From the NCBI GenBank assembly GCA_910579225.1, contig CAJTTI010000013.1:40508-104507 (forward strand): 64,000 nt of DNA, written 5' to 3'. This DNA is from an uncultured Lachnospiraceae bacterium. Its GTDB lineage: Bacteria > Bacillota > Clostridia > Lachnospirales > Lachnospiraceae. This document shows, one piece after another, positions 26,896-35,943 of this stretch; within the stretch, counting starts at the first letter, position 1; the number at the start of each line of letters is the position of its first letter. Under the pieces are notes generated by a model that saw nothing but the letters and a program-made list of their open reading frames with translations, did no database searches and was not told the origin of the DNA. The position numbers were made by a program, and so were the translations under genes.

Positions 26896-28016
26896 CTTCT
26901 GCCATTCCTTTTCTTCTTATTAATAAACGATACCAAACCGCAGACTGCTACGATCACGAATACCATATATACGACCTTCTGTGCTGCTGCCTGAGGCGTC
27001 TCATCCTTTGACATTACCCGATCTCCATAGAAAGTCAATGCATACTCCACTTCATGTGGAGTACTCATAGCTGTTGTATCCGCTATAACCTGCACAGGCT
27101 CGTTAAACATCAGGATAGGGATCTCAAAAGTAGAATATCCTTCCTCATTCACCGGAAAATACTTTTCATTTCCAACAATCATATAATCATAATTGGAACT
27201 GCTCCACTGAACTCTCGCCCATGCAAGTCCGTCCCTGACGATCAAGCCTGCCGGAGAGCTGATGGTTGATCTGCCGCTCCCGCCGGAAAGCTCCACTTCA
27301 ATGGCATACTCTCCGTCTTCCATCTCAATCAGTGCAGGTCCCTTTACCATTGATTCCGTCTTTCCTCCAGGCTCATTTGTCTCTTCAGACGTCTCTTTTT
27401 CTGCCCGCAGCGCTTCAATCCGTCGCTCTTTTGCTTCTTGTTTCAACGCTTCGTAGTCCGGAAGCTCCACCAATACTGCTTCTTCAGGAAGGCTTTCTGC
27501 TTCAAACAGAATCTGACGGTCATACCATTTCTCCCGATTCCTGCTGAATGCAGCACAGTCAATAGGTATGTCCAGTGCTTCCACCGGTATCTCATATGTA
27601 TGCCTCCCTTCACTGTTCTCCTGGTATTCGATATATTCTGACACATCGCTCTTGGCTGCTTCTACTCCAGTTCCCATATACAGCCTCAGATAACCGGTGC
27701 CTCCCATAGTAAGAACCGCCTTCATCTCCCCATCATGAACTGTGAGGCTGGCGCTCTCCACCCGAAACATAGACGAGCTGGACTCTACCCGGACTTCATA
27801 AACTCCATCCTTTACATCCGTCCCATATACAGGAAACATACCCTCCACGCCCACCTCCTGAGCCTTTACCTGTTCCTCTTCCGAAGCCACCTGATCATAA
27901 GAAATCCCGTCTTCTCCATTTTCGCTGGCAGCAACGGTCAAGGGTGCAAAAATGATATTTACTGCCAATATAGCCGCTGCTGTCTGACTGCCAAAAAAAC
28001 TTCTCAACACTTTCAT
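26892..28016 (-). CDS. Surface protein with two NEAT-like domains
   Basis: 374 aa with a signal peptide (cleavage near VAASE), two similar beta domains and a C-terminal membrane anchor (VVYMVFVIVAVCGLVSF followed by KKKRNGRR). Domain 1 is about residues 60-170 (DGVYEVRVESSSSMF, then LTVHDGEMKAVLTMGG); domain 2 about 225-335 (DGEYAIEVELSGGSG, then LIVRDGLAWARVQW). The strand order resembles the NEAT fold that binds heme, but I do not see the classical YxxxY signature, so assignment is tentative. It sits between the CbiK gene and the importer under the same riboswitch, suggesting capture of a tetrapyrrole at the wall. Confidence 0.72.
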   Translation of the reverse strand: MKVLRSFFGSQTAAAILAVNIIFAPLTVAASENGEDGISYDQVASEEEQVKAQEVGVEGMFPVYGTDVKDGVYEVRVESSSSMFRVESASLTVHDGEMKAVLTMGGTGYLRLYMGTGVEAAKSDVSEYIEYQENSEGRHTYEIPVEALDIPIDCAAFSRNREKWYDRQILFEAESLPEEAVLVELPDYEALKQEAKERRIEALRAEKETSEETNEPGGKTESMVKGPALIEMEDGEYAIEVELSGGSGRSTISSPAGLIVRDGLAWARVQWSSSNYDYMIVGNEKYFPVNEEGYSTFEIPILMFNEPVQVIADTTAMSTPHEVEYALTFYGDRVMSKDETPQAAAQKVVYMVFVIVAVCGLVSFINKKKRNGRR

Positions 28017-28131
28017 TTTCAGAAACCTCCATCTGCCGCTGAACGCAGCAAAACTTCCGCAGAATTCATCTCTGCGAAAGTCCTGCCGCGTCTTTCCTGC
28101 AGCCTGCCGCCTTACGGCTGACCTTGTGTAT

Positions 28132-29889
28132 TTACAGACTGTCTATTGCCGCCTGTGTATGCTTTACATAAAGCTCGCGAATCGCTGCCAGCTCTCCAAG
28201 CCCCGTCAATCTGGATTCTACTTCAAAGCCCTCTGCTTCCAGAGCAATGCGCCAGGAGTCCTCCTCTTCCCCTGCCATATCGTTATTAGCATGGTCTCCG
28301 GCAACCACCATCAAAGGCTGAAGCACCACTTTTTTATATGTTCCTGCTTCTTTCAAAGCCTTGATTACATCTTCCAGCGTAGGCTCTGCTTCTACCGTCC
28401 CGACATAATAATTCGTATAGCCTGCAGCTGTCAGCTTCTCCTGCATATTTCCATAGACCTGATTGGATTCCGCTTCTGTTCCGTGTCCCATGTACACGAT
28501 GGCCGTCTCTCCATCATCGTAAGCTTTTGTGTCTTCTGTAATCGCCTGAATCACTGCCTCATAGTCCGCGTCACTTGTCAGAAGCGGCTCTCCCAGGACA
28601 ATCTGATCAAAATCACTCCTATATTCATCCAGTTCTTTTACCAGGTCCGCATATTCCAGGCCATTCATCAGATGGGTCGGCTGCACAATCAAAGTCCGAA
28701 TCCCGTCCGCCACCGCGCGATCCAGCGCCTGAGTCACATTGTCAATCTCAAGTCCATCCCGCTCTGCCAGCTTATCAATGATAATCTGCGCTGTAAACGC
28801 CCTTCTCACCGGATAGGTCGGAAATGCGTCTGCAATACTGTTTTCAATGGCACCAATCGTAATATCCCGACTGTCATTATAGCTGGTGCCGAAGCTGACC
28901 GCCAGAATCGCCGTATCCTTACTCTGTCCCAGTTTCTCGATCGCTTTCTCAAAATGCTCCACATATAGTTTTTGGATCTCCTCCAGCTCCCCGAGTCCTT
29001 TCAGCAGACATTCCACCTCATAGCCTTCTGCTTTCAAAGCCGTCTTCCAGGAATCTTCCTCATCACCTGCCATATCATTATTCGCATGATCCCCTGCAAC
29101 CACCATTAAGGGCTCCAGCACTACTCTCTTATATCCGCCATGCTCCTTCAGAGCCTCCATTACATCTTCCAGCGTCGGTTCTGCCTCCACAGTTCCTATG
29201 TAGTAATTCTCATAACCGGAAGCTTCCAGCTTGTTCTGCATAATATGATAGACTTCGTTAGAGACAGCCTCTGTCCCATGTCCCATAAACACCATTGCAG
29301 TCTCGCCATCATCATATTCTTTTGTTGCCCCTGTGATCGCTTCGATCACTCCCGCGTAATCCTCATTACTTGTCAGAAGAGGTTTTCCTACCGAAATATT
29401 TGTAAAATTATCTTCATATTCCTCCAGCTCATTGATCAAATCATGATACTCCAGCCCATCCATCAGATGGGTCGGCTGCACAACCAGATTCTGAAAGCCG
29501 TCTGCTGCCGCCCGGTCCAAAGCATCTGTTACATTGTCAATCTCAAGCCCATCCCGTTCTGCAAGCTTGTCAATGATAATCTGTGCTGTAAATGCCCTTC
29601 TCGTTTCGTATTCCGGATGTGCCTCGGCAATTGCCTCTTCTATAGCACCAATCGTGATATCACGGCTGTCGTTATAACTGGTTCCAAAGCTGACCACCAG
29701 AACAAGCGTATCCTTGTCCTGAACCGGATCCTTTTCTTCCAGTTCCTCAGCAGATACTTCCGGAGCCTCCATAGCAGTCTCTTCTGCCGGTTCCGGATCT
29801 GTGTTTGTCTGTGTGCTGCTCTGGCATCCGGTTGCCCCCAGGGCCAAAACCAGAAGCGATGCCAGCAGTGCCGTCATTTTGTTTTTCAT
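28132..29889 (-). CDS. cbiK: Lipoprotein with two tandem CbiK (sirohydrochlorin cobaltochelatase) domains
   Basis: CbiK inserts cobalt into sirohydrochlorin in anaerobic B12 synthesis. Here 585 aa contain two full CbiK units (about 59-322 and 323-585), each with SFGTSYNDSRDITIGAIE, the first active-site histidine in MGHGTE and the second in VVAGDHANNDMAG. The units are very alike, a fairly recent internal duplication. A lipobox (LGATGC22) places the protein outside the membrane, unlike cytoplasmic CbiK. GGAGG precedes the ATG. It is first in the riboswitch-controlled operon with the importer. Outside the cell it may bind, insert or remove a metal in a tetrapyrrole; which is unknown. Confidence 0.93.
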   Translation of the reverse strand: MKNKMTALLASLLVLALGATGCQSSTQTNTDPEPAEETAMEAPEVSAEELEEKDPVQDKDTLVLVVSFGTSYNDSRDITIGAIEEAIAEAHPEYETRRAFTAQIIIDKLAERDGLEIDNVTDALDRAAADGFQNLVVQPTHLMDGLEYHDLINELEEYEDNFTNISVGKPLLTSNEDYAGVIEAITGATKEYDDGETAMVFMGHGTEAVSNEVYHIMQNKLEASGYENYYIGTVEAEPTLEDVMEALKEHGGYKRVVLEPLMVVAGDHANNDMAGDEEDSWKTALKAEGYEVECLLKGLGELEEIQKLYVEHFEKAIEKLGQSKDTAILAVSFGTSYNDSRDITIGAIENSIADAFPTYPVRRAFTAQIIIDKLAERDGLEIDNVTQALDRAVADGIRTLIVQPTHLMNGLEYADLVKELDEYRSDFDQIVLGEPLLTSDADYEAVIQAITEDTKAYDDGETAIVYMGHGTEAESNQVYGNMQEKLTAAGYTNYYVGTVEAEPTLEDVIKALKEAGTYKKVVLQPLMVVAGDHANNDMAGEEEDSWRIALEAEGFEVESRLTGLGELAAIRELYVKHTQAAIDSL

Positions 29890-29919
29890 GCATTTCCTCC
29901 TTTTTCTGTGGCTTCTGCC

Positions 29920-29951
29920 AAAAAAAGATTGTTGTGGTTCTCACAACAATC
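29920..29951 (-). terminator. Riboswitch-linked intrinsic terminator
   Basis: On the minus strand GATTGTTGTG / CACAACAATC (29942-29951 and 29927-29936, 5-nt loop) is a perfect 10-bp stem followed by seven T residues. It lies between the cobalamin aptamer and the CbiK ATG, so it is the likely off-switch. Confidence 0.9.
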
Positions 29952-30024
29952 CAGGGTAAAAGGACGCAATTATGATGTTCATTCTCACAGTTACGACCAG
30001 TTACTCGTGGTCCGGGATCTTTCC

Positions 30025-30225
30025 CGTTTCCCCCGCAGGCAGGTCTCCTGACTCACAGATCTTCACATAAAAACCGCCTTCCCGATTACTCAGTGGCATC
30101 TCTGGCTTCCACACTCCCTGTATACAGTGACGAGTTCGTACAGGCCTCTCACCTGTTTCCCTTTTCACCGGTCCGGACGTGGTCCTTTCCCGGCACCTGC
30201 AGTTCCATCAACAGCCATGGTAAAG
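30025..30225 (-). promoter_or_regulatory. Cobalamin riboswitch
   Basis: Reading the minus strand, the conserved blocks come in order: GGTGCCGGGAAAGG, AAAAGGGAAACAGGTG, GCCACTG, GGGAAGGCGG, and the B12 box AGTCAGGAGACCTGCC (complement of 30038-30053). This is the standard cobalamin aptamer. The boundaries are approximate. It is followed by a perfect terminator, which indicates control by premature termination when corrinoid is plentiful. It governs cbiK, the NEAT-like gene and the three importer genes. Confidence 0.96.
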
Positions 30226-30235
30226 CTGTGACTGT

Positions 30236-30264
30236 AATATATCATACAATTTTGCAAAATACAA
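30236..30264 (-). promoter_or_regulatory. Promoter of the riboswitch operon
   Basis: On the minus strand TTGTAT (30259-30264), 17 bp, TATATT (30236-30241), just upstream of the aptamer. Confidence 0.6.
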
Positions 30265-30331
30265 GATTGTAAGGCCTGCAGAAATATAACAAATAGTTAT
30301 ACCTTAATTGTAAAAATTTTACGGATAGTTG

Positions 30332-30359
30332 TTGATAAATTTTCTCCAAACAGTATAAT
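30332..30359 (+). promoter_or_regulatory. Promoter of cbiL
   Basis: TTGATA (30332-30337), 16 bp, TATAAT (30354-30359), divergent from the riboswitch promoter. No aptamer lies on this side, so cbiL is apparently not under the riboswitch. Confidence 0.65.
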
Positions 30360-30399
30360 AGAATCATTGATATTAAGCACAAAAGGAGATAACGATACT

Positions 30400-31098
30400 A
30401 TGGCAGGAACATTATATGGAACAGGTGTCGGACCCGGAGATCCGGAGCTTATGACATTAAAAGCTGTTCGGCTGATCAGGGAAAATGAAGTCATCGCTCT
30501 TCCGGGCCCCATACCTGAAGAAACGGTTGCCTACCAGATCGCAGTACAGGCGGTCCCGGAGCTGGCAGATAAGACGTTGGTTTCCGTTAATATGCCCATG
30601 ACACATGACAGAGAAGAAATAAACAAAAACCACGAGAAGGCGGCGGATCTTCTGGAAGATTATCTGAAAAAAGGACAAAATGTGGTTTTTTTAACATTGG
30701 GAGATCCGACCATCTACTCCACTTATCTGTATGTACAGAAAAAAATCTCAGCCCGCGGCTATGAAACCCGTCTTGCAAGCGGTATCACTTCCTTCTGCGC
30801 CGCAGCGGCAAGAACCAACACCTCTCTTGTGGAATGGAATGAACAGCTTCATATCCTTCCCGCCGTTCACCGCCTGGATAGCCGACTGGAACAGTCTGGT
30901 AATTATGTGCTGATGAAATCCGGACGGAAAATGAATCAGGTAAAAGAGATTCTGGCTGAAAGCGGCAGGGATGTAATCATGGTGGAAAACTGCGGTATGA
31001 AGAACGAGAAAATCTACCGGGGAATCGAAGAGATTCCCGACGATGCCGGTTATTATTCTCTGATTATTGCAAAGGAAAAGCATATGAAACATGATTGA
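30400..31098 (+). CDS. cbiL: Cobalt-factor II / precorrin-2 C20-methyltransferase
   Basis: S-adenosylmethionine-dependent methylation at C20 of the corrin precursor; 232 aa, tetrapyrrole methylase fold. Seen: N-terminal GTGVGPGDPELMTLKAV, the VVFLTLGDPTIYSTY loop with the family GDP motif, and the SGITSFCAAAARTNTSL segment. AAAGGAG lies ahead of the ATG at 30400; the longer frame from 30367 contains the ribosome site and is not used. It is divergent from the corrinoid operon. Its end overlaps the next gene by 8 nt. No other cbi gene lies in the window, so the pathway must be completed elsewhere. Confidence 0.92.
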   Translation: MAGTLYGTGVGPGDPELMTLKAVRLIRENEVIALPGPIPEETVAYQIAVQAVPELADKTLVSVNMPMTHDREEINKNHEKAADLLEDYLKKGQNVVFLTLGDPTIYSTYLYVQKKISARGYETRLASGITSFCAAAARTNTSLVEWNEQLHILPAVHRLDSRLEQSGNYVLMKSGRKMNQVKEILAESGRDVIMVENCGMKNEKIYRGIEEIPDDAGYYSLIIAKEKHMKHD

Positions 31099-31927
31099 AC
31101 TGAGAGATCTGACGAAAACTTTTGATCATTTCACAGCTGTGGATTCCCTGAATCTCCAGATCGCAACAGGAGAATTTTTCGGCCTTCTGGGGCCGAACGG
31201 CGCCGGCAAGACTACCACGATTGGTATGCTGTCCACCCTGCTTCTGCCCACCTGCGGAGAGATTCTCATTGACGGAGAACTGCTCACACGAAAGCGAAAA
31301 GATATCAAACAGAAAGTCAGCGTCATCACTCAGGAATATTCCATGCGTCAGGATATGGATATGGATGAAATCATGGAATACCAGGGACGCCTGTATTTTA
31401 TGCCTGTTCGTCAAATCCGTTCCCGCACAGAAGAACTTTTTCACTTTGCCGGACTGACGGAGCACCGGTATAAAACAATCCGGAAGCTCTCCGGCGGCAT
31501 GAAACGAAAGCTCATGGTCTGCCGTGCCCTGCTGACCGAACCGGAGATTCTTCTGCTGGATGAACCGACCGCCGGAATGGACGCCATATCCCGACGGCAG
31601 ATGTGGAATCTCCTGCGCCAGTTAAATGAACAGGGACTCACGATCCTCCTGACTACCCACTATATTGAAGAAGCTCAGGCTCTTTGTCATCGTGTGGCTC
31701 TTATGAATGGCGGTAAACTGAACGATGTGGATACACCGCCGCACCTGATCAACAAACTTGGCGCCTATGCAGTTGATGAACACCAGCCAGACGGCATCCA
31801 CGGCCATTTTTTCTCAGACCGGGAACAAGCAATCGCCTATCTGTCCCGTCTTCAGGGGCCATGTACGCTCAGAGATACCACCCTGGAAGATGTTTTTGTG
31901 GAGCAGGCCGGCAAACGCCTGTCCTGA
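31091..31927 (+). CDS. ABC-2 exporter ATP-binding protein (DrrA/NodI-like)
   Basis: ATPase, 278 aa. Walker A LGPNGAGKTTT, signature KLSGGMKRKLMVCRAL, Walker B ILLLDEPTAGMD and the switch histidine in LLTTHYIEEAQAL are complete. The C-terminal region ends TLEDVFVEQAGKRL, usual for daunorubicin-type exporters. It begins inside cbiL (8-nt overlap) and is followed by a matching permease 90 nt on. Its substrate is unknown; translational coupling to cbiL hints at a tetrapyrrole or metal link but does not show it. Confidence 0.92.
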   Translation: MIELRDLTKTFDHFTAVDSLNLQIATGEFFGLLGPNGAGKTTTIGMLSTLLLPTCGEILIDGELLTRKRKDIKQKVSVITQEYSMRQDMDMDEIMEYQGRLYFMPVRQIRSRTEELFHFAGLTEHRYKTIRKLSGGMKRKLMVCRALLTEPEILLLDEPTAGMDAISRRQMWNLLRQLNEQGLTILLTTHYIEEAQALCHRVALMNGGKLNDVDTPPHLINKLGAYAVDEHQPDGIHGHFFSDREQAIAYLSRLQGPCTLRDTTLEDVFVEQAGKRLS

Positions 31928-32017
31928 TCTTCGTTTTATACAACTGCCTGAAATTTCACAAACTGCAGTCCTTTCACGAGGCAGCATTATCTACAATCGC
32001 TTGGGAGTATCTGTCAT

Positions 32018-32749
32018 ATGGGAATCATAACAATTTTATGGGAAAAATGGAGAGAATTTATCCGGGATTTCTCCCGGATTACACTGGCCGCCATGGTGGC
32101 GCCGCTGATGTATCTGATCGTATTCGGCTGGGGAATCCGGACTACCATGAACGGTCAACCCTATCTGTATTTTCTGATTCCCGGAGTTGTCTCTCTTACT
32201 ACTATGAATGGGAGTTTTAACGCTATTGCACAGAACCTGAATGTCCAGCGTCTGTATGAAAAAGCCTTTGACCAGGTCATCATCTCCCCTACTCCACTCT
32301 GGCAGTTTATCGCCGGACAGATTCTCGCCGGAGCGCTGAGAGGCCTCTATGCAGGCGGAATCATCCTGTTTCTGGTATTACCGGTCAAAACAGGACTGGT
32401 TTTCAACGGTCTGTCTTTTTTCATACTGTTTTTAAACGGGGCTGTATTCTCCTCGCTGGGAATTGTTGTCTCTTTTCTGGCCAGGAATCACGCAGATGTC
32501 CCCCGGTTTTCCAATTATTTTATCATGCCCATGGCCTATCTTTGTAATACTTTTTTCTCTACGGACAGCATTCCCCATGGCGCCCGGGAAGTAATCGCTG
32601 CCTTACCTCTGTCTCAGACCAGCCGTATGATCCGCAGCATTGCTTTTCGTGAACCAGGCAGTTATATAGGAATATTTCTTCTTCTCACTTATCTGGCTGT
32701 CTTTACTGGAATCGGCCTGTACTTTGTGTATCAGAAGAAAAATCTGTAA
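32018..32749 (+). CDS. ABC-2 type transporter permease
   Basis: Membrane partner of the preceding ATPase, 243 aa with six predicted helices. The ABC-2 family blocks are visible: MVAPLMYLIVFGWGI, FLIPGVVSLTTMNGSF, the LYEKAFDQVIISPTPLWQF coupling segment and the late FFSTDSIPHGAREVIAALPL motif. GGGAG lies about ten bases ahead of the ATG at 32018. It ends the plus-strand unit and is convergent with the family-5 binding-protein gene. Confidence 0.9.
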   Translation: MGIITILWEKWREFIRDFSRITLAAMVAPLMYLIVFGWGIRTTMNGQPYLYFLIPGVVSLTTMNGSFNAIAQNLNVQRLYEKAFDQVIISPTPLWQFIAGQILAGALRGLYAGGIILFLVLPVKTGLVFNGLSFFILFLNGAVFSSLGIVVSFLARNHADVPRFSNYFIMPMAYLCNTFFSTDSIPHGAREVIAALPLSQTSRMIRSIAFREPGSYIGIFLLLTYLAVFTGIGLYFVYQKKNL

Positions 32750-32796
32750 TTCTAAAGCGACTTACAGACCATATCTTCTCTGCACTGTATTTTCCG

Positions 32797-34356
32797 CTAA
32801 TTTTTATCCAGGTCTACTGTAATTTCATAATAATCGCACGGATGTGCCGTAAGTCCAGTCACACCTTTGCCGGATATAATGGACATCTTCAGATGGGAAG
32901 CGAACACAAAACCGTTGTCATCAAGGATTACCTGGGTCATCTGTGTCGCCAGCTTTGCACGTTCATCTATGTCAAAAGTCCGGCTCAGCTGTTCCTCCAA
33001 AACTTCCAGCTCGTCATTATGGTATTTTCCGCGGTTTTTGGAAGAAGTGTCCAGACAGTGGGTCGTAAAGAAAAACTCCGGATCACCGGTAGGCGCGGTC
33101 ACAAATGCGCTGGCATAGATGTCCCATTCTCCGTTTTCAATGAAATCCAGATGATTTGCCGTACAATTCACCTGCAGGTCAATCCCGATCTCCTTCATCG
33201 TTGCCTGTACGCTTTCTGCCAGAAGCGGAAGCTCCTGACGGCTTGGATAAGTCAGCCAGCGAAGAGTCAGCTTACGCCCGTTTTTGTCTACATAGCCGTC
33301 TTTGTCCGTATCGGTCCAGCCCGCCTCTGCCAAAAGCTGCCTCGACGTCTCCAGGTCGAAAGGCTGCGCTGTCACTGTATGGTCTCCATACGGCAAACTT
33401 GTCGGGAACGGCCCCGTTGCCGCACTGCCGTTGCCGTTCATCAGAACACTGGTAAAACCCTCTTTGTCAATGGCTCCAGCAATAGCTTTCCTTACACGGG
33501 CATCCTGAAGCACTTCCGTATCATAATTCATGACCCCGAAGAAGGAACGGGACGTCTCACAGGAAGAAATGGTATATGATGTGTTCTCAAAAAGCGGCAA
33601 GCTGGCATACGGCAGCCCATAAGCGCCGTCCAGTTCCCCGGACTGCAAAGCCATGGTCATGGTATCTCCGTCAGAAATCGTCTGTATATAGATCGTATCC
33701 AGATGCGGTATGCCGTCCCAATAGTTTTCATTTTTCACCAAAGTCAGTCCTTTGTCTGTTTCGACCAGTGTTGCCCGGTATGGACCGGTGCCGGAGACAT
33801 TTCCGTCGTCCGTGATCCCGGCTTCCATATCAATAATACAGCCGTACGGCTCCGCCAGATAATTGATCAGCGCAGGAACCGGAACTTCTGTCTGAATCGT
33901 CAGCTTCTGTCCGTCGGCTATCATTTCTCGAATCTTCAGATCGCCTGCCGCACGCTCATGCACTTCGGTCAAATGCTCCAGACACTCCTTTACCGACTGC
34001 GCATCCAGAGCGCGTCCGCTGGTAAAGGTCACTCCGTCCCTCAGTATAATTTCCCAAGTAGTTTCATCCACATTCGTATATTCCGTTGCCAGCCAGGGCT
34101 CTGCCTCCATCGCATCTGAATATTTGAACAGTGTCTCCCCAATTCCATAACGGATACATGCCCACCCCGAATAACCATTGTGCGGATTCACATCCGATTC
34201 GTCATTTTCCGCGTTAAAGGTTGTATCTCCATAGTAAAATACCTTTTCACCCGTCAGTGCCGAATCTTTGCTGCAGCCTGCCAGAAGTCCCGCAGTCACC
34301 GTTACTGCAAGCAATGACAATCCGATTCTCTTCCATAAACTTTCACTTTTCATCAT
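32797..34356 (-). CDS. Family 5 substrate-binding lipoprotein (nickel/peptide type)
   Basis: Extracellular receptor of a Nik/Opp/Dpp-type importer, 519 aa. Lipoprotein signal ending in GLLAGC (about C28). The body has family 5 features: WEIILRDGVTFTSGRALDAQ, SGTGPYRATLVETDKG, and DARVRKAIAGAIDKEGF, closest in pattern to NikA-like proteins. AAAGGA stands seven bases before the ATG. It is the last gene of the operon after two permeases and two ATPases. The ligand may be nickel complexed to a small chelator, or a peptide; the sequence does not decide. Confidence 0.9.
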   Translation of the reverse strand: MMKSESLWKRIGLSLLAVTVTAGLLAGCSKDSALTGEKVFYYGDTTFNAENDESDVNPHNGYSGWACIRYGIGETLFKYSDAMEAEPWLATEYTNVDETTWEIILRDGVTFTSGRALDAQSVKECLEHLTEVHERAAGDLKIREMIADGQKLTIQTEVPVPALINYLAEPYGCIIDMEAGITDDGNVSGTGPYRATLVETDKGLTLVKNENYWDGIPHLDTIYIQTISDGDTMTMALQSGELDGAYGLPYASLPLFENTSYTISSCETSRSFFGVMNYDTEVLQDARVRKAIAGAIDKEGFTSVLMNGNGSAATGPFPTSLPYGDHTVTAQPFDLETSRQLLAEAGWTDTDKDGYVDKNGRKLTLRWLTYPSRQELPLLAESVQATMKEIGIDLQVNCTANHLDFIENGEWDIYASAFVTAPTGDPEFFFTTHCLDTSSKNRGKYHNDELEVLEEQLSRTFDIDERAKLATQMTQVILDDNGFVFASHLKMSIISGKGVTGLTAHPCDYYEITVDLDKN

Positions 34357-34395
34357 TGTACATTCCTTTCCCTGGAGAAACCTTCTCTCTTCTAT

Positions 34396-35151
34396 TTAAA
34401 AAACCGACTCGATCAACATCTTCGTATATGCTTTTTGGGGATGCATGATCACATCATCTGGAGCTCCCTGCTCTACAATGTTTCCCTGGTACATGACCAG
34501 TACCCGATCGCAGAATGTTTGTACCAGCGCCAGGTCATGGCAGATCAAAAGCAGCGAAAGTCCCTGTTCCTTCTGAAGTTTCTTAAGAAGTGATGCAATC
34601 TGTACCTGTACCGTCACATCCAGCGCACTGGTTGCCTCGTCGCAAATCACAAGCTTTGGAGCTGGAGCCAGTGCCCTGGCAATGGCTGCCCGCTGACACT
34701 GGCCGCCGCTGACCTCATGCGGATAACGGCACGCAAATTCCCGTTCCAGTTCCACCATATCCAGAAGCTCATACATCCGTTTTCTCGCCTGCACCTTTGG
34801 TATTCCCTGATTCCGTATGCTTTCCATGATCCCATCTCCAAGAGAACGCCTGGGATCAAAGGAATCCTGCGGTGTCTGAAATACCATCTGAATATTTCTG
34901 TACAACCAGCGTTCCTGTCTTCCCCTTAAAAATAATGTCTCCGCTCCATCCAGAAGCACGCTCCCTGTATCCGGTGCGGTCAGATGCGTGATAATCCGTG
35001 CAACTGTACTCTTGCCGCAGCCGCTCTCTCCCACCAGTCCCAGACACTCCCCTTTGTTCACATCAAAGCTGACCTTATCTACCACCACAAAGGGAACTTT
35101 TTTCTTATAATATGTTTTTTTCAGCTCTTTTACTTCCAGCAGTTTCTGCAT
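34396..35151 (-). CDS. Nickel/peptide ABC transporter ATP-binding protein (NikE/OppF type)
   Basis: Second ATPase of the importer, 251 aa. Walker A LVGESGCGKSTVAR, the RRSLGDGIMESIRNQ and Q-loop MVFQTPQDSFDPR, signature EVSGGQCQRAAIARAL, Walker B LVICDEATSALD, switch histidine LLICHDLALV. It lacks the long C-terminal oligopeptide tail of OppF and is NikE-sized. It starts four bases after the partner ATPase and precedes the binding protein by 39 nt. Confidence 0.92.
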   Translation of the reverse strand: MQKLLEVKELKKTYYKKKVPFVVVDKVSFDVNKGECLGLVGESGCGKSTVARIITHLTAPDTGSVLLDGAETLFLRGRQERWLYRNIQMVFQTPQDSFDPRRSLGDGIMESIRNQGIPKVQARKRMYELLDMVELEREFACRYPHEVSGGQCQRAAIARALAPAPKLVICDEATSALDVTVQVQIASLLKKLQKEQGLSLLLICHDLALVQTFCDRVLVMYQGNIVEQGAPDDVIMHPQKAYTKMLIESVF

Positions 35152-35155
35152 ATCT

Positions 35156-35938
35156 TTACCCTCTGTTTATCCGGAGTACCGAACTGATCAGCTTCTTTGT
35201 ATATGCTTCCTTGGGATGATAGATGATATTTTCCGTATTTCCATATTCTATAATCCTGCCCTGATACATGACTGCAATCTTGTCCGCCATATGTTCCGCC
35301 ATACCGATATTGTGAGTGACGATAACAATACCTGTACCATAAACCTTTCGCATTTTCATCATTTCCTGTACCACTTGCGCCTGTACCGTCACATCCAGTG
35401 CGCTGGTCGGTTCATCGGCAAAGAGAAGATCCGGCTTTAACACCATGGCCATCATGATACCGACCCGTTGATTCATGCCTCCGGACAACTCGAACGGATA
35501 GCTGTTCAGAATCCGCTCTCCGTCATCTAAACGCATCTTCCCAAAGAGCTCCAGCGCCCGTTTCCGTACCTCTTCCCGGCTCACCTTCTCATGCTGACAG
35601 ACGCTTTCATAAAGCTGATCCCCAATGCTGCGGATGGGACATAGCGACGCCTCTGTGTCCTGAAAGATCATACCCATGGCAGGTCCTCTCATCCTGCAGA
35701 TTTCATCCGTTCCTGCTTCAACGACATTCTGTCCTTTATAGTAGATGTTACCATTGGTTACGCCCCCACTATTTCCCAACAGTCCCATGGCCGCCTTGAT
35801 GATTGTACTCTTACCGCTTCCGGACTCTCCGACGATCCCAAGGATTTCTCCCGCTTTCAGGCAAAAAGACACATCATGCACAACCTTCCTTCCATGATAA
35901 CTTACTTCCAGATGCTGCACATCCAGCAATGGCTCCAT
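35156..35938 (-). CDS. Nickel/peptide ABC transporter ATP-binding protein (NikD/OppD type)
   Basis: First ATPase of the importer, 260 aa. Walker A VGESGSGKSTIIK, Q-loop MIFQDTEASLCPI, signature ELSGGMNQRVGIMMAM, Walker B LLFADEPTSALD, switch histidine VTHNIGMAEHM. I start at 35938, eight bases after GGAGG; a GTG three codons earlier is too close to it. It follows the second permease with a five-base gap. Confidence 0.92.
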   Translation of the reverse strand: MEPLLDVQHLEVSYHGRKVVHDVSFCLKAGEILGIVGESGSGKSTIIKAAMGLLGNSGGVTNGNIYYKGQNVVEAGTDEICRMRGPAMGMIFQDTEASLCPIRSIGDQLYESVCQHEKVSREEVRKRALELFGKMRLDDGERILNSYPFELSGGMNQRVGIMMAMVLKPDLLFADEPTSALDVTVQAQVVQEMMKMRKVYGTGIVIVTHNIGMAEHMADKIAVMYQGRIIEYGNTENIIYHPKEAYTKKLISSVLRINRG

Positions 35939-35943
35939 AAAGC

